Source: a virus
IMG/VR virus record: IMGVR_UViG_3300028377_000003
Location: 1 to 64,000 of that record
DNA: 64,000 bases
Reading direction: 5' to 3' (one strand)
Notes under the pieces: model-generated
What the model saw: only the letters and a program-made list of their open reading frames with translations
What the model was told of the DNA's origin: nothing
Databases searched by the model: none
Position numbers and translations under genes: made by a program
In this document: positions 31,690-39,463 of the stretch, piece after piece
Layout of the letters: the number at the start of each line of letters is the position of its first letter
Numbering within the stretch: position 1 is the first letter of the stretch

Positions 31690-31975
31690 TTTCGTACTCC
31701 ACGAAAATCCAGTAGCCACCACGGGGCCGCTGTCCGTTGAAAGAGGGGGATAGATTCTTTCTCTCTACCTTCCCACATAAATTGCAGACCCGGTGCCGTA
31801 CGTCGGCACTGAACTCCTCATTTTCAAGCCTACGCTTTTGGGTCTTCCTCTGCTCGGGGGTACCTGTGATCACAGAAGGCATGTGTGCCCTCTTGTAATG
31901 ACAAAGCCGATACTCATACCTCCAGCTATGGAAGTGGAGGCGTCGATAAAGCCACTGTTTGATCTCTTTCCACAT
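31682..31975 (-). CDS. Basic zinc-knuckle protein
   Basis: 97 aa, MWKEIKQWLYRRLHFHSWRYEYRLCHYKRAH, with HRVCNLCGKVERK near residue 65, a half zinc ribbon. Highly basic. Possibly nucleic-acid binding. Function unknown. Confidence 0.65.
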   Translation of the reverse strand: MWKEIKQWLYRRLHFHSWRYEYRLCHYKRAHMPSVITGTPEQRKTQKRRLENEEFSADVRHRVCNLCGKVERKNLSPSFNGQRPRGGYWIFVEYEND

Positions 31976-32009
31976 ATAGAATCTCCTTGTATCGGAGGTA
32001 GGACCTAAC

Positions 32010-32330
32010 TTACCTTACGGAGCATGGATCTTTGGAACTAACAAGCTGTTGTGAAACGTGTCGTTGATGCAGATACCATTGACGTTGATCTCGACTGCGG
32101 ATTCCGCATTTACTTGAACCTACGGCTCCGACAAGTAACGCTGCAGCCTGTTCGAAGTGATAGCACGACCACGACGACCCCTCAAGGTCCACTGTATGTT
32201 GGTCAACCGTTAGCACGACCCCCACCTCATCGTGCGTGTAGGTGTAGATACGGTCGCCGTACTCATCCTTGCTCGATTTCCGCTGGTAATCGTACCTGCG
32301 GAGTATCTTGTTGAATTCTTTGCGATCCAT
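32010..32330 (-). CDS. Small unknown protein, C-terminus possibly altered
   Basis: 106 aa. MDRKEFNKILRRYDYQRK and VLTVDQHTVDLEGSSWSCYHF look coding. After about residue 68 the sequence (SSKCGIRSRDQRQWYLHQRH) looks unlike protein and runs antisense across a thermonuclease-like fragment on the plus strand, so the tail is probably read through inserted DNA. Confidence 0.55.
   Translation of the reverse strand: MDRKEFNKILRRYDYQRKSSKDEYGDRIYTYTHDEVGVVLTVDQHTVDLEGSSWSCYHFEQAAALLVGAVGSSKCGIRSRDQRQWYLHQRHVSQQLVSSKDPCSVR
32045..32140 (+). pseudogene. Thermonuclease (SNase) fragment
   Basis: The plus strand encodes AVVKRVVDADTIDVDLDCGF followed by RIYLNLRLRQV, which matches the N-terminus of phage staphylococcal-nuclease-like proteins (VxDGDTxxVxIDLGFxxxxxxRLRLxGI). 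It is preceded by a stop and breaks off after about 32 residues, with no remaining active-site region. A remnant of an insertion or a rearranged gene. Confidence 0.45.
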
Positions 32331-32589
32331 CTCGGCCTCTCAGACGCCTCCAGAGACGTCGCAGTAGGGAAGGCTTACGTTCGGTCACGTACAGGGTTAC
32401 GAAACAGTCTAGGGCCTCTGGCTGGTCGCTGTACGTCCACATACGTTCGACCACGCGGTACGGATTAGCTTTACCGGGAACCCGGATGAAATCACCCCGG
32501 TCGGGTAGGGTGTTGGGGATTTTGTTGTATCCCCGTATTTCCAAAGTTGGTCCCCCGACCCGTTCGATATAAACTGCGCAAACTGTCAC
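32263..32589 (-). CDS. Unknown protein
   Basis: 108 aa, MTVCAVYIERVGGPTLEIRGY. Beta-rich core (CFVTLYVTERKP), basic helix (SLLRRLWRRLRGRDG). It overlaps the next gene by 68 bases, more than usual, so the true end may be earlier. Overlaps 32586 by 4. Confidence 0.6.
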   Translation of the reverse strand: MTVCAVYIERVGGPTLEIRGYNKIPNTLPDRGDFIRVPGKANPYRVVERMWTYSDQPEALDCFVTLYVTERKPSLLRRLWRRLRGRDGSQRIQQDTPQVRLPAEIEQG

Positions 32590-33077
32590 TGGTTATCCAT
32601 CATGTGGTGTTCGCAAATCTCGTCGTACATTTCACGGGGAATCCGTTCCCGCACGGCGGTATCCAGCCGTCGCATATTTGAATACGCCAAATTCCAGTGG
32701 CCGTCACGGGCATTCGTGAGGACGTATTCCAGACTGTCCGCATCATCCTCGTACATCTCAGCCAAGTCCGGGTCCTTTTCCTTTTCCCGGACGTCGTGGG
32801 CTTGTTTACGGAAATGCGTAACCACCTGTTCGAATTCGCGGAAAATATCTTCCAGCGGAACCGCCTCTTTGCGGTACGGACGCCACGGGATATCGTCGAC
32901 GGCTTCATCTTCTTCGAAGAACAACTGCGGGCTTGCATCGCGGTCGGTACTCACCGCATTGAAAAATACCCATTCGTTGCCCTCATTGTTCCAGAACTTC
33001 GACTTGGGGATGCGACGATAGCGGTGGCCATCCTTAACGAAAATGCCGTTTTTAACAACGTTGCCGAATGTGTACAT
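32586..33077 (-). CDS. Unknown acidic protein
   Basis: 163 aa, MYTFGNVVKNGIFVKDGHRYRRI. A start domain of about 60 residues is followed by acidic helices (FREFEQVVTHFRKQAHDVRE, LAEMYEDDADSLEYVL). CGGAGATTCGACC before ATG. Own promoter at 33114-33143. No family recognised. Confidence 0.7.
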   Translation of the reverse strand: MYTFGNVVKNGIFVKDGHRYRRIPKSKFWNNEGNEWVFFNAVSTDRDASPQLFFEEDEAVDDIPWRPYRKEAVPLEDIFREFEQVVTHFRKQAHDVREKEKDPDLAEMYEDDADSLEYVLTNARDGHWNLAYSNMRRLDTAVRERIPREMYDEICEHHMMDNQ

Positions 33078-33113
33078 GGTCGAATCTCCGTGTGTCTTAT
33101 GTGTTACCAGTAA

Positions 33114-33143
33114 CCTATACCCTAAGTGTACCTACTCCGTCAA
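33114..33143 (-). promoter_or_regulatory. sigma70-type promoter with TAGGG element
   Basis: -35 TTGACG (33138-33143), 18-bp spacer ending TTAGGG, -10 TATAGG (33114-33119). Confidence 0.88.
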
Positions 33144-33230
33144 AAGTCCTAGAGAGCAAGTAGGCTTCGGAGCGCTGGAGGTCAAGGTCGAATAGCCCCA
33201 CTACTGTGGGGCATTCGAAGGGGCCTTGAT

Positions 33231-34088
33231 TTAGCGCTTCGCGGATCTGTGCGGCTGGTACTTCACGTTTTTGGCACGGTAGCCAGCAACCAACTGGTCG
33301 TAGGCGTCTTCGCCCATGAAGTGTCGCACAAGGTCAAGGTAGATGGCGCAAAACAGACGACCGTGGCCAGCGTGCGGCTTCGGAACCAAGGCGTGCGTCA
33401 GTTCGTGAATCAGGATGCGTTCGCACATGTGGTTTTTGGTGCTGAGGCGGATGCTACCGTTGCTGTAGCAAGCGCTGCCGCTACCTCGGCCCGGTCGAAG
33501 CGTGACGTTCGGGTTGTTGAAACGGCGGTTGAACCATGCCGAATTCAACATCTTGTCCAAGTAGCGCTCCGCCTGACGGAAAGTTTTGAACTCGGTGCCA
33601 CGGGTGCATTTCTTTTCAGCATCGTACAGCTTCTGGCGCTGACCATCATACTCATCGCCACGCTTACGGATCGTGGTGCCGTCCAAATAGCGCCTCGACG
33701 CTTTGATGTACGTGGGCGGGTTGCTCAGGTCACAAGCGGCTTTCAACACATCAGCGGACCGGCCAGCGGCTTCCCTCGCCCGTCTGTTTCGAACCTCTTT
33801 GTTGTTGGACCGGTACGAATAGCTGGTGGTGGTTTTGATTTTCACCCGGCTGGCCTTCGGCTGCGGGGCCGATTGGCGGCTAGGCTCGGCACTCGGGGCC
33901 GGTTTGCAAAGCGAAGGCGGCACGTTCCATCGGCCACCCTTGCGATGCGTCTTTTTGGTACCGCGCACTTCCAGCGTCTCTACTTTGAAATTTTTGCGGT
34001 TGATTTTGACGATCTTGCCGAGGGTTTTCTCACCGCTGCCTCGACCGAACAGCACTTTCATTCCAACTTTTCCATCACTTTTAAGCAT
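33231..34088 (-). CDS. SprT-like zinc metalloprotease
   Basis: 285 aa. Residues 1-60 form a small KOW/SH3-like basic domain (GMKVLFGRGSGEKTLGKIVKI), 60-110 a basic linker, and the C-terminal 140 residues a SprT-like domain with HELTH (228-232) and HAGHG (H242, third zinc ligand) in the usual spacing. SprT/Spartan proteases degrade DNA-bound proteins. Starts at 34088 behind CGGAGACGACG; the frame upstream is the promoter translated. Convergent with nothing; a GCCCCAC hairpin (33195-33213) follows the gene. Confidence 0.75.
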   Translation of the reverse strand: MLKSDGKVGMKVLFGRGSGEKTLGKIVKINRKNFKVETLEVRGTKKTHRKGGRWNVPPSLCKPAPSAEPSRQSAPQPKASRVKIKTTTSYSYRSNNKEVRNRRAREAAGRSADVLKAACDLSNPPTYIKASRRYLDGTTIRKRGDEYDGQRQKLYDAEKKCTRGTEFKTFRQAERYLDKMLNSAWFNRRFNNPNVTLRPGRGSGSACYSNGSIRLSTKNHMCERILIHELTHALVPKPHAGHGRLFCAIYLDLVRHFMGEDAYDQLVAGYRAKNVKYQPHRSAKR

Positions 34089-34136
34089 CGTCGTCTCCGT
34101 TTGGTTCGTAGTAGGTGTCGTCCCTTGCTTCACTAA

Positions 34137-34165
34137 CCTATACCCTAGTGTCATAGGTCTGTCAA
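34137..34165 (-). promoter_or_regulatory. sigma70-type promoter with TAGGG element
   Basis: -35 TTGACA (34160-34165), 17-bp spacer ending CTAGGG, -10 TATAGG (34137-34142). Divergent from the plus-strand promoter at 34181. Confidence 0.9.
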
Positions 34166-34180
34166 AAGTTTCTTTGAGTT

Positions 34181-34210
34181 TTGACAGAAGGCGTAACCCT
34201 ACGGTATAGG
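34181..34210 (+). promoter_or_regulatory. sigma70-type promoter
   Basis: -35 TTGACA (34181-34186), 18-bp spacer, -10 TATAGG (34205-34210). Drives the HD-hydrolase and kinase genes. Confidence 0.85.
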
Positions 34211-34244
34211 GGAGTAGAACATAACGTGACTGTAGGAGATCGAA

Positions 34245-34736
34245 ATGCTACTGATTAAAGCTGTCCAATTCGCCAGTGAAAAACACAAGGGTCAAACCCG
34301 CAAGGTGTCTGGGTTGCCTTACGTTATCCACCCCATCACGGTGGCGTTTCTGTTGGCGGACAACAAAGAGTCCAAGCGGCTTGAAGAATTGATGGTCGCC
34401 TGCCTCCTGCACGACACGCTGGAAGATACGGACACAACCTTCGAAGAGTTAGCCAGTGAATTCACGCCGCTGGTAGCGTCGTTGGTTCACGAACTGACGT
34501 CGGACGACGATGAGATTGAGCGTATCGGCAAAAACGAATATCTCACCAAGAAAATGACCGGCATGTCTAGCTATGCGTTGGTCATCAAACTTGCCGATCG
34601 TCTGTCAAACATCATGGACAGTCCGACTGAATCGTACCGTGAAGATACTGCGGATATGCTGAACACGTTGGAAACGAAACGCAATCTATCCGGGAGCCAA
34701 GTCAAGATCGTCGGTGAGATTCGCAAACTGCTGTAG
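34245..34736 (+). CDS. HD-domain (p)ppGpp hydrolase-like protein
   Basis: 163 aa, the size of single-domain alarmone hydrolases (MESH1/SAH). HKGQTRK (H14), YVIHP (H29), CLLHDTLEDTD (HD 56-57, ED 60-61) and KLADRLSN (D118) match the catalytic set of SpoT/RelA hydrolase domains, which remove pyrophosphate from (p)ppGpp with manganese. A synthetase domain is absent. It would lower the host stringent response. AGGAGA site, own promoter; the kinase follows 8 bases later. Confidence 0.75.
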   Translation: MLLIKAVQFASEKHKGQTRKVSGLPYVIHPITVAFLLADNKESKRLEELMVACLLHDTLEDTDTTFEELASEFTPLVASLVHELTSDDDEIERIGKNEYLTKKMTGMSSYALVIKLADRLSNIMDSPTESYREDTADMLNTLETKRNLSGSQVKIVGEIRKLL

Positions 34737-34744
34737 GGTCGGAC

Positions 34745-35293
34745 ATGATTTTATTCATACAAGGCGCACCGGGGGTGGGTAAAACCACCCTCGCACATAG
34801 CTTGCTAGAACACTTCAGGGATAGCGTGGTGATCGAGGTCGATCACATCCGCCAAGCATTGCCAGAAAACGACTGGACAGACGACTGGCAACATACCGAA
34901 GCTATCCAACAGGCTCTTGTGGGCGCTTTAGAGCGTCAAGGGCGTGATCTGGTGATGCTTGTGGACACGTTTTACCAAGGCAAGATCGTCGCCCCCGTGG
35001 ACGTTATGAAAGAGGAGGGGGTGACGCATAGGGTAGTGTCTCTGGTTGCGAACCGGGAAGCGCTACAGGCCCGTATGGCCCGTATGGACCGTCGTGACCA
35101 CGGGTTCACAGACATTGATGCGGCGGTTGAGGTCAATGCCGATATCTGGGAGTTCCGGTGTGATAGCGAGATATGTATTCACACAGGGGATCTGGATGCA
35201 GATCAAGTGTTCAACATGGTGGCGGGGATGCTTGAGCGGGGGTTCGGCCTGATCCCTAAAACCGCTTGCTTAACTTCCGAAGCCCCCGAATGA
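34745..35293 (+). CDS. P-loop kinase-like protein
   Basis: 182 aa. FIQGAPGVGKTT (5-15) is a Walker A loop; LVMLVDTFYQG the likely Walker B region; RREALQARMARMDRRD supplies arginines as in zeta-toxin, polynucleotide-kinase and APS-kinase-type enzymes. Substrate unknown; with an RNA ligase 1 kb away, a nucleic-acid end-repair kinase is possible but not shown. Its last 12 codons overlap a 90-bp dispersed repeat. Confidence 0.7.
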   Translation: MILFIQGAPGVGKTTLAHSLLEHFRDSVVIEVDHIRQALPENDWTDDWQHTEAIQQALVGALERQGRDLVMLVDTFYQGKIVAPVDVMKEEGVTHRVVSLVANREALQARMARMDRRDHGFTDIDAAVEVNADIWEFRCDSEICIHTGDLDADQVFNMVAGMLERGFGLIPKTACLTSEAPE

Positions 35294-35347
35294 AATCAAA
35301 AAAATCGAATTTGGTCTGCACCAAAAATTTGGCTGATTTACCCTCAA
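35258..35347 (+). repeat. About 90-bp dispersed repeat, copy 2 (partner at 7921-8010)
   Basis: Same layout as the copy at 7921: AAACCGCTTGCTTAACT, CGAATTTGGTCTGCA, TTGGCTGA. Here it spans the end of the kinase gene and the gap before a convergent gene. Confidence 0.75.
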
Positions 35348-35357
35348 AATGAGGGCC

Positions 35358-35954
35358 TCATTCGTCTTCCATAAGCTCATTCAACTTCGCCCACATCCCA
35401 TTGCGCTCTATGCCTGCAAGGAATTCTTCCTCTGCGGACTTAACATACCCCGCGTCCCTGTGCGACATTTCTAACGACGCACGCCCTTCCACCCCTCTTA
35501 GCAACTCAGCTACTTGCGTCCTCCGGTCACGCCGAACCGAAGGCGATGAATAACCGTCACCATCGAGGTCGAGGCCCTCCATAGATTTCAATTGGGGTTC
35601 CTCGGGTTCCATAGGTTCCTTCCCCTCGGCGCGGTCGTCGTGATCACGGGCCATTTGCATGATTACGGACCGGTTCACATGGAAATCCTCTTCCACCTCT
35701 TCCACCTCATCCTCAGTACGCCCCAGCTTGACGAATTCGCTCAAGAGAAGGCGGGATTGGACAGAGGTGAGCGTCCTATCTTTAAGGGTTTCTACGTTAA
35801 CCTCGATTCTGATCTCTTCGCCTTCGATAGACACTTGATTGAGGCTATACACATACATCCCCTTAAAGAGGATATCTTCGTTGATAAGCTCCGCCACTTG
35901 ATCCTGTAACTTGGTCTGTAAAGACGATAGCCATTTGAGTTCGCGCAGGTTCAT
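35358..35954 (-). CDS. Unknown acidic protein
   Basis: 198 aa. MNLRELKWLSSLQTKLQDQVAELI, then a beta part (EEIRIEVNVETL), an acidic low-complexity stretch (EDEVEEVEEDF) and a helical end. It overlaps the RNA-ligase C-terminal gene by 4 bases (ATGT). Function unknown. Confidence 0.7.
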   Translation of the reverse strand: MNLRELKWLSSLQTKLQDQVAELINEDILFKGMYVYSLNQVSIEGEEIRIEVNVETLKDRTLTSVQSRLLLSEFVKLGRTEDEVEEVEEDFHVNRSVIMQMARDHDDRAEGKEPMEPEEPQLKSMEGLDLDGDGYSSPSVRRDRRTQVAELLRGVEGRASLEMSHRDAGYVKSAEEEFLAGIERNGMWAKLNELMEDE

Positions 35955-36661
35955 GTAAGTTCCGTTCCGTTTTTTCGAAGCAGGTAATCGTCGCTGACGC
36001 TTTTGAGTTGGACCCGGCCAATCAGGAGATCACGCCGCTCCTCTGTAGGTCTAACTACGACCCCTTCCCGGATATGCGCCTCTTCACCACTGACTGTTTC
36101 AGCGCCGGTAGTTAGTTGAAGCATTTTGGCTTTCGAAAAGGGGCCACGGTAAAGTACCGGCACCCGTTCGAATCCGCGCTCTTCACAAAACTGCGTGAGT
36201 TCGTCGTCGTTGAGGTACCGACCGTGTTGAGGTTGACCCTCGTACACATCGAACACGCGGAAACCTAACGTCTCATCCGATTTTGTGTGTGCCCCGTAAC
36301 CCAAATCTTGGACCCCTGAGCCAAACACCTCGCCAATAACGAAGATCGGCACCTCGTAATCGGCCAACCTTTCCAGTGCGTTGAGGTGCCGGGCTACCCG
36401 AAGGTACAGGTTGTTTGCGTTCTGTTCGGCCTCCGGTTTGAAAGCCAGCCCTTTCGACCCCAGCCCTTTCGAACATACGACGAGACGCCCGTAATCTTGG
36501 TAGGTCAACTGCTGAGGGATCACACCAATCTGGCACCATGAGTTATGAACTAACACACCATTGGCGAAAAAATTATGATTCCCACGGACCTGTAAGTCAT
36601 ATCGATCCGAATCATGACTTTCCAGTTTTCTGATACTCTTGATCTTGACCTTTTTAGGCAT
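35951..36661 (-). CDS. Split-intein C-half fused to RNA-ligase C-terminal part
   Basis: 236 aa. Residues 1-40 are an intein C-terminal domain (YDLQVRGNHNFFANGVLVHN, ending at N40) followed by S41, the splice nucleophile. Residues 41-236 are the rest of an RNA ligase: WCQIGV right after motif I, FVIGEVFG (motif III), EGVVVRP (motif IV) and LKSVSDDYLLRK (motif V). Together with the protein at 37622 it would give a ligase of 357 aa by protein trans-splicing, close to the DRB0094/Rnl5-type ligases that seal nicked RNA. It overlaps the homing endonuclease gene by 8 bases. Confidence 0.9.
   Translation of the reverse strand: MPKKVKIKSIRKLESHDSDRYDLQVRGNHNFFANGVLVHNSWCQIGVIPQQLTYQDYGRLVVCSKGLGSKGLAFKPEAEQNANNLYLRVARHLNALERLADYEVPIFVIGEVFGSGVQDLGYGAHTKSDETLGFRVFDVYEGQPQHGRYLNDDELTQFCEERGFERVPVLYRGPFSKAKMLQLTTGAETVSGEEAHIREGVVVRPTEERRDLLIGRVQLKSVSDDYLLRKNGTELT
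36542..36661 (-). other. Intein C-terminal half (40 aa)
   Basis: Block F (GNHNFFANGVL) and block G (VHN then S) at the start of the 35951-36661 gene. Short free-standing C-inteins of this length are typical of naturally split inteins such as gp41-1 and NrdJ-1. Confidence 0.9.
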
Positions 36662-37556
36662 CTTTTACTCCTATATATTCATCTAACTTATCGCAACAAT
36701 CTTCCCAATCTTCGTTAATAATATCCTTCTCCCACAAAACCAGAACGTCGAATCCAGCTTCGTTTGCTAAAGTTACACGTTCGGCATCATAATCCCATTT
36801 CTCTTGAGCAGTCATACTCTCTTGAGGGTAATTAAAAACATCATCCGCATTGTAAATTTCAGGGTTGGCGTGCCAATAATCACCATGCACCTCTATCAAC
36901 TTGGTAGTTCCTTCTACATGGATGTCGAAAAACGCCTTTTTATCGCCATCTTTATCTAAGTGAAACTCCACGGAACAAGGGATTCCTATTTTACTCAAGT
37001 ATTGGTACACTTGTTGGTGGATGGAAGAGAATACCATTGACTGAGCAATCTTGGAGCGATACCAGTCTAGAGTCCATAAGTTCCTAGTACCATACCTTTC
37101 TTCATAAGATTGCTTAATCTTCTCCTTAACGCTTTCCCTTTGAAAAACATTGGTAATACCCTCTTCTTCTAGCAGCCTTGCCTCCCACTCGTGTCTAGAA
37201 GGGTGATCAGCACAAAAATTATGAGGGGAACCATATTTATCCAAGTGTGTGTCTTTAGCCCTCTGCCTAGCTTTAGGCATCTTTTTAGCTGCGGAGATGG
37301 ATCTGGTTTCGATCCCAAATTCTTTCATTTTCCTATTAATAGTAGCCACTGAAGATAATCCCAATTCTTGCGCAATGTGTGACATGGCTTTCCCTTGTTG
37401 AACATAATGTGCGTAAAGGAATTCTTCGGTTAGGGTGGAGTCTCGCCACTCCTTCCAAGCTGAACATCTAGATAAATGTCCACTTTTTGTGTATTTGCTT
37501 TTTAGAGGTAAGGTAGTATTACAATAAGGACAATTCCAATCTTCATAGTCTGACAT
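36654..37556 (-). CDS. Vsr-like (EDxHD family) homing endonuclease
   Basis: 300 aa. N-terminal zinc finger (CPYCNTTL...HLSRC, 10-31), an HTH (MSHIAQELGLSSVATINRKM), a middle DNA-binding region (KYGSPHNFCADHPSR) and a Vsr-like nuclease at the end: FFDIHVEGTTKLIEVHGDYWH, YDAERVTLANEAGFDVLVLWEKD. It sits between the two halves of an intein-split RNA ligase, the arrangement described for fractured genes, where the nuclease copies the whole cassette into intact alleles. The gene and intein halves are clearly AT-rich relative to neighbours, supporting transfer. Confidence 0.85.
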   Translation of the reverse strand: MSDYEDWNCPYCNTTLPLKSKYTKSGHLSRCSAWKEWRDSTLTEEFLYAHYVQQGKAMSHIAQELGLSSVATINRKMKEFGIETRSISAAKKMPKARQRAKDTHLDKYGSPHNFCADHPSRHEWEARLLEEEGITNVFQRESVKEKIKQSYEERYGTRNLWTLDWYRSKIAQSMVFSSIHQQVYQYLSKIGIPCSVEFHLDKDGDKKAFFDIHVEGTTKLIEVHGDYWHANPEIYNADDVFNYPQESMTAQEKWDYDAERVTLANEAGFDVLVLWEKDIINEDWEDCCDKLDEYIGVKDA

Positions 37557-37621
37557 GGTTCCCTTTTCCTGTAGTCAATGAACTACAGAGAAAATCCACA
37601 AAAGGATAACCATGCGTCTTT

Positions 37622-38407
37622 TCAGTCCCGATCAAGCAAGCAAATCTCATCCCCTTTTAATTGATCAACTCGACGGTAGCATTTCAACTCAGGCAACCAC
37701 ACAGGATGATTCCCCGTTAAAACCACAACAGCATCTTCCATCTCCAATTCATACCAATCACCCTCATTAGGATCTTGAGAGTAACCCTCAACAGACTCAA
37801 AAGAGATATCTCCGGTCTTCACATTCATACTTTTAACATGACAAGGGATCTTGTTTTCTACAATCTCTGAGATAGTTAGAGTTCCATGTTCCAACGTCTC
37901 TATTTCGGTGTCCTTGTCCGCACATCCGTGGATCTTCTCCGTGATCACGACTTCTTCACCCTCTTTGAGGACACCGGGATACCGTTTGATATTTTCGATA
38001 TCGTATTTCATGCACCGGCGTCCACCCGCAGCATAGACTTCACCCGACATGGAGGCGGGGATAGGCGGCTCATATTTCGTGATACCCAAATCTTCGGTCA
38101 CGTCGTCGCCCTCTTCCCAACCGTCCTTTGCCGGGTAACAGATACCTTGCGACAGGACGCCTCGGAGTCGGATAGCTTTGACGCGGTTGTGATCTGAACC
38201 GGCAAGGCGGCCCTCAAGTCCTAGCTCCTTCAGTATGTCTTGCGGCACCAAAGATGCTTCCGGGATGTAGGCAGCCAGATCACCCGTTTCGAACTGGTCT
38301 TTCATCACGATGGACTGGTAATCCCCCACCTGCGCTACCTCCAGACGATCCGCATCAGGATGTTGTTGGATGGTTAATCGTTCTACGAGTACTTTGTGCT
38401 CAGACAT
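37622..38407 (-). CDS. RNA-ligase N-terminal part fused to split-intein N-half
   Basis: 261 aa. Residues 1-161 match DRB0094-type RNA ligases: HPDADRLEVAQVGDYQ (OB-like start), AAYIPEASLVP, GGRRCMKYDIENIKRYP, and motif I EKIHG with K158, the lysine that takes AMP. Residue C162 begins an intein N-half (CADKDTEIETLEHGTL ... block B VLTGNHPVW) ending at D261. The break falls inside the nucleotidyltransferase motif: EKIHG joins SWCQIGV of the other half. Ribosome site GGAGGCC; an 8-bp GTACCAAT hairpin and a TTGACA box lie just upstream. Confidence 0.92.
   Translation of the reverse strand: MSEHKVLVERLTIQQHPDADRLEVAQVGDYQSIVMKDQFETGDLAAYIPEASLVPQDILKELGLEGRLAGSDHNRVKAIRLRGVLSQGICYPAKDGWEEGDDVTEDLGITKYEPPIPASMSGEVYAAGGRRCMKYDIENIKRYPGVLKEGEEVVITEKIHGCADKDTEIETLEHGTLTISEIVENKIPCHVKSMNVKTGDISFESVEGYSQDPNEGDWYELEMEDAVVVLTGNHPVWLPELKCYRRVDQLKGDEICLLDRD
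37625..37924 (-). other. Intein N-terminal half (100 aa)
   Basis: Starts at C162 of the ligase N-terminal protein. Block A (CADKDTEIETL) and block B (TGNHPVW, with the TxxH-type histidine) are present; no internal endonuclease. Confidence 0.9.
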
Positions 38408-38477
38408 ACGGCCTCCATTTTATCAATACGTACCAATCTTAATTGGTACCGTAAGACCTAAGAGGCTGTCAAGGGTG

Positions 38478-38801
38478 CTACTTTTCGATAAGGTAAGCGA
38501 AGCGGTCGGAAGGGGACTGAATCTTTAGGGGCTTGTAAACGACGCTGATACTGCACGTGGAAAGGCTTTCCCACACACGTGAAGCCTCGCGTCCAATGAG
38601 GTCTTCGATGCCCCCAGCGCCCATATACGTAATGTAATCGCACACGTCGTCGCCGGTTGGTTCAGACGGGAACCGCTCTTTGTGGTAGGAACGTAAGCAA
38701 GACAGAGCATCCTTGTAATGGACGTCATATTCGTAGACGCCGCCACTGTCCCGCAGCATCTTGATCACGACCCTGTGGGGTATCTTACTCTTCGTCGACA
38801 T
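38478..38801 (-). CDS. Unknown protein
   Basis: 107 aa, MSTKSKIPHRVVIKMLRDSGG. Alpha/beta with DYITYMGAGGIEDLIGREASRVW and a beta ending. Overlaps the upstream gene by 17 bases. No family recognised. Confidence 0.7.
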   Translation of the reverse strand: MSTKSKIPHRVVIKMLRDSGGVYEYDVHYKDALSCLRSYHKERFPSEPTGDDVCDYITYMGAGGIEDLIGREASRVWESLSTCSISVVYKPLKIQSPSDRFAYLIEK

Positions 38802-39108
38802 CTGAAAACTCCGATATCTCGACTTCAGATATATCTTCGAACAACGTCTTGATAGGCCCTAGCTGTTTTTCGATACGGTCGAGGCTTGCATCAGCAGCGC
38901 TTTGCAACGCTTCTAAGTCGTTCTGAAACGACCCTTGCAAGAGGTCCAACTGAACGTCCCTCATGGTTGTGTGCAAGCTACGGATGTATTTCAGGAGGGC
39001 GATCAATTCTTTGGTAGATAGCTTCAGCGCCTTTTTGCCCGATTCATGGGCCTTCAGGGCGCGAGCTAATATCTGATCACATTTCTGAAGCGATAATCGG
39101 TCCGACAC
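38785..39108 (-). CDS. Coiled-coil protein
   Basis: 107 aa, almost all helix: LSLQKCDQILARALKAHESG, STKELIALLKYIRSLHTTM, LDRIEKQLGPIKTLFEDI, with an acidic end. Probably a coiled-coil structural or adaptor protein. No family recognised. Confidence 0.7.
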   Translation of the reverse strand: MSDRLSLQKCDQILARALKAHESGKKALKLSTKELIALLKYIRSLHTTMRDVQLDLLQGSFQNDLEALQSAADASLDRIEKQLGPIKTLFEDISEVEISEFSDVDEE

Positions 39109-39150
39109 CGTACAGCCCTCGCTTGGGGTAGGCGTCGATTATGCCTCGGG

Positions 39151-39453
39151 TCACGTATCGTAGTCAACTCCCCTCCGTAACACGACCAGTAACAGCCCAC
39201 TAGCTACGGGCACTGCCTCATCGGATACGGGGTAAGTGTCCCGGATTATTTGCCGGATGCGTTCGATATCAGCACCTTCTACTTTGGTATCCAACCGACC
39301 AAAACCTTCGTTGTACACATCATACAGGTCTTGGTCGTCAGATGCTTCCCAAACCTCGTAAACCATCCCGGAACCCGCTAGGTTCCATCTGGCGGTCACT
39401 AGCAGGTCCGTTTCGGGGTGAGTCCTCTTGAGTGTCTTGCCTTCCGTGGCCAT
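39151..39453 (-). CDS. Unknown protein
   Basis: 100 aa, MATEGKTLKRTHPETDLLVTARW. Alpha/beta with MVYEVWEASDDQDLYDVYNEGFG and VASGLLLVVLRRG at the end. AGGAGCAG ribosome site. In the operon from the promoter at 39836. Function unknown. Confidence 0.7.
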   Translation of the reverse strand: MATEGKTLKRTHPETDLLVTARWNLAGSGMVYEVWEASDDQDLYDVYNEGFGRLDTKVEGADIERIRQIIRDTYPVSDEAVPVASGLLLVVLRRGVDYDT

Positions 39454-39463
39454 CGCACTGCTC

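Noticed and set aside
32051-32314. Full plus-strand nuclease gene
   Set aside because: Only about 32 residues resemble a thermonuclease; the rest of the frame does not, there is an in-frame stop just before it, and no active-site residues follow. Kept as a fragment.
33249-34136. Plus-strand 295-aa open frame
   Set aside because: Antisense shadow of the SprT-like protease gene; long only because of codon bias.
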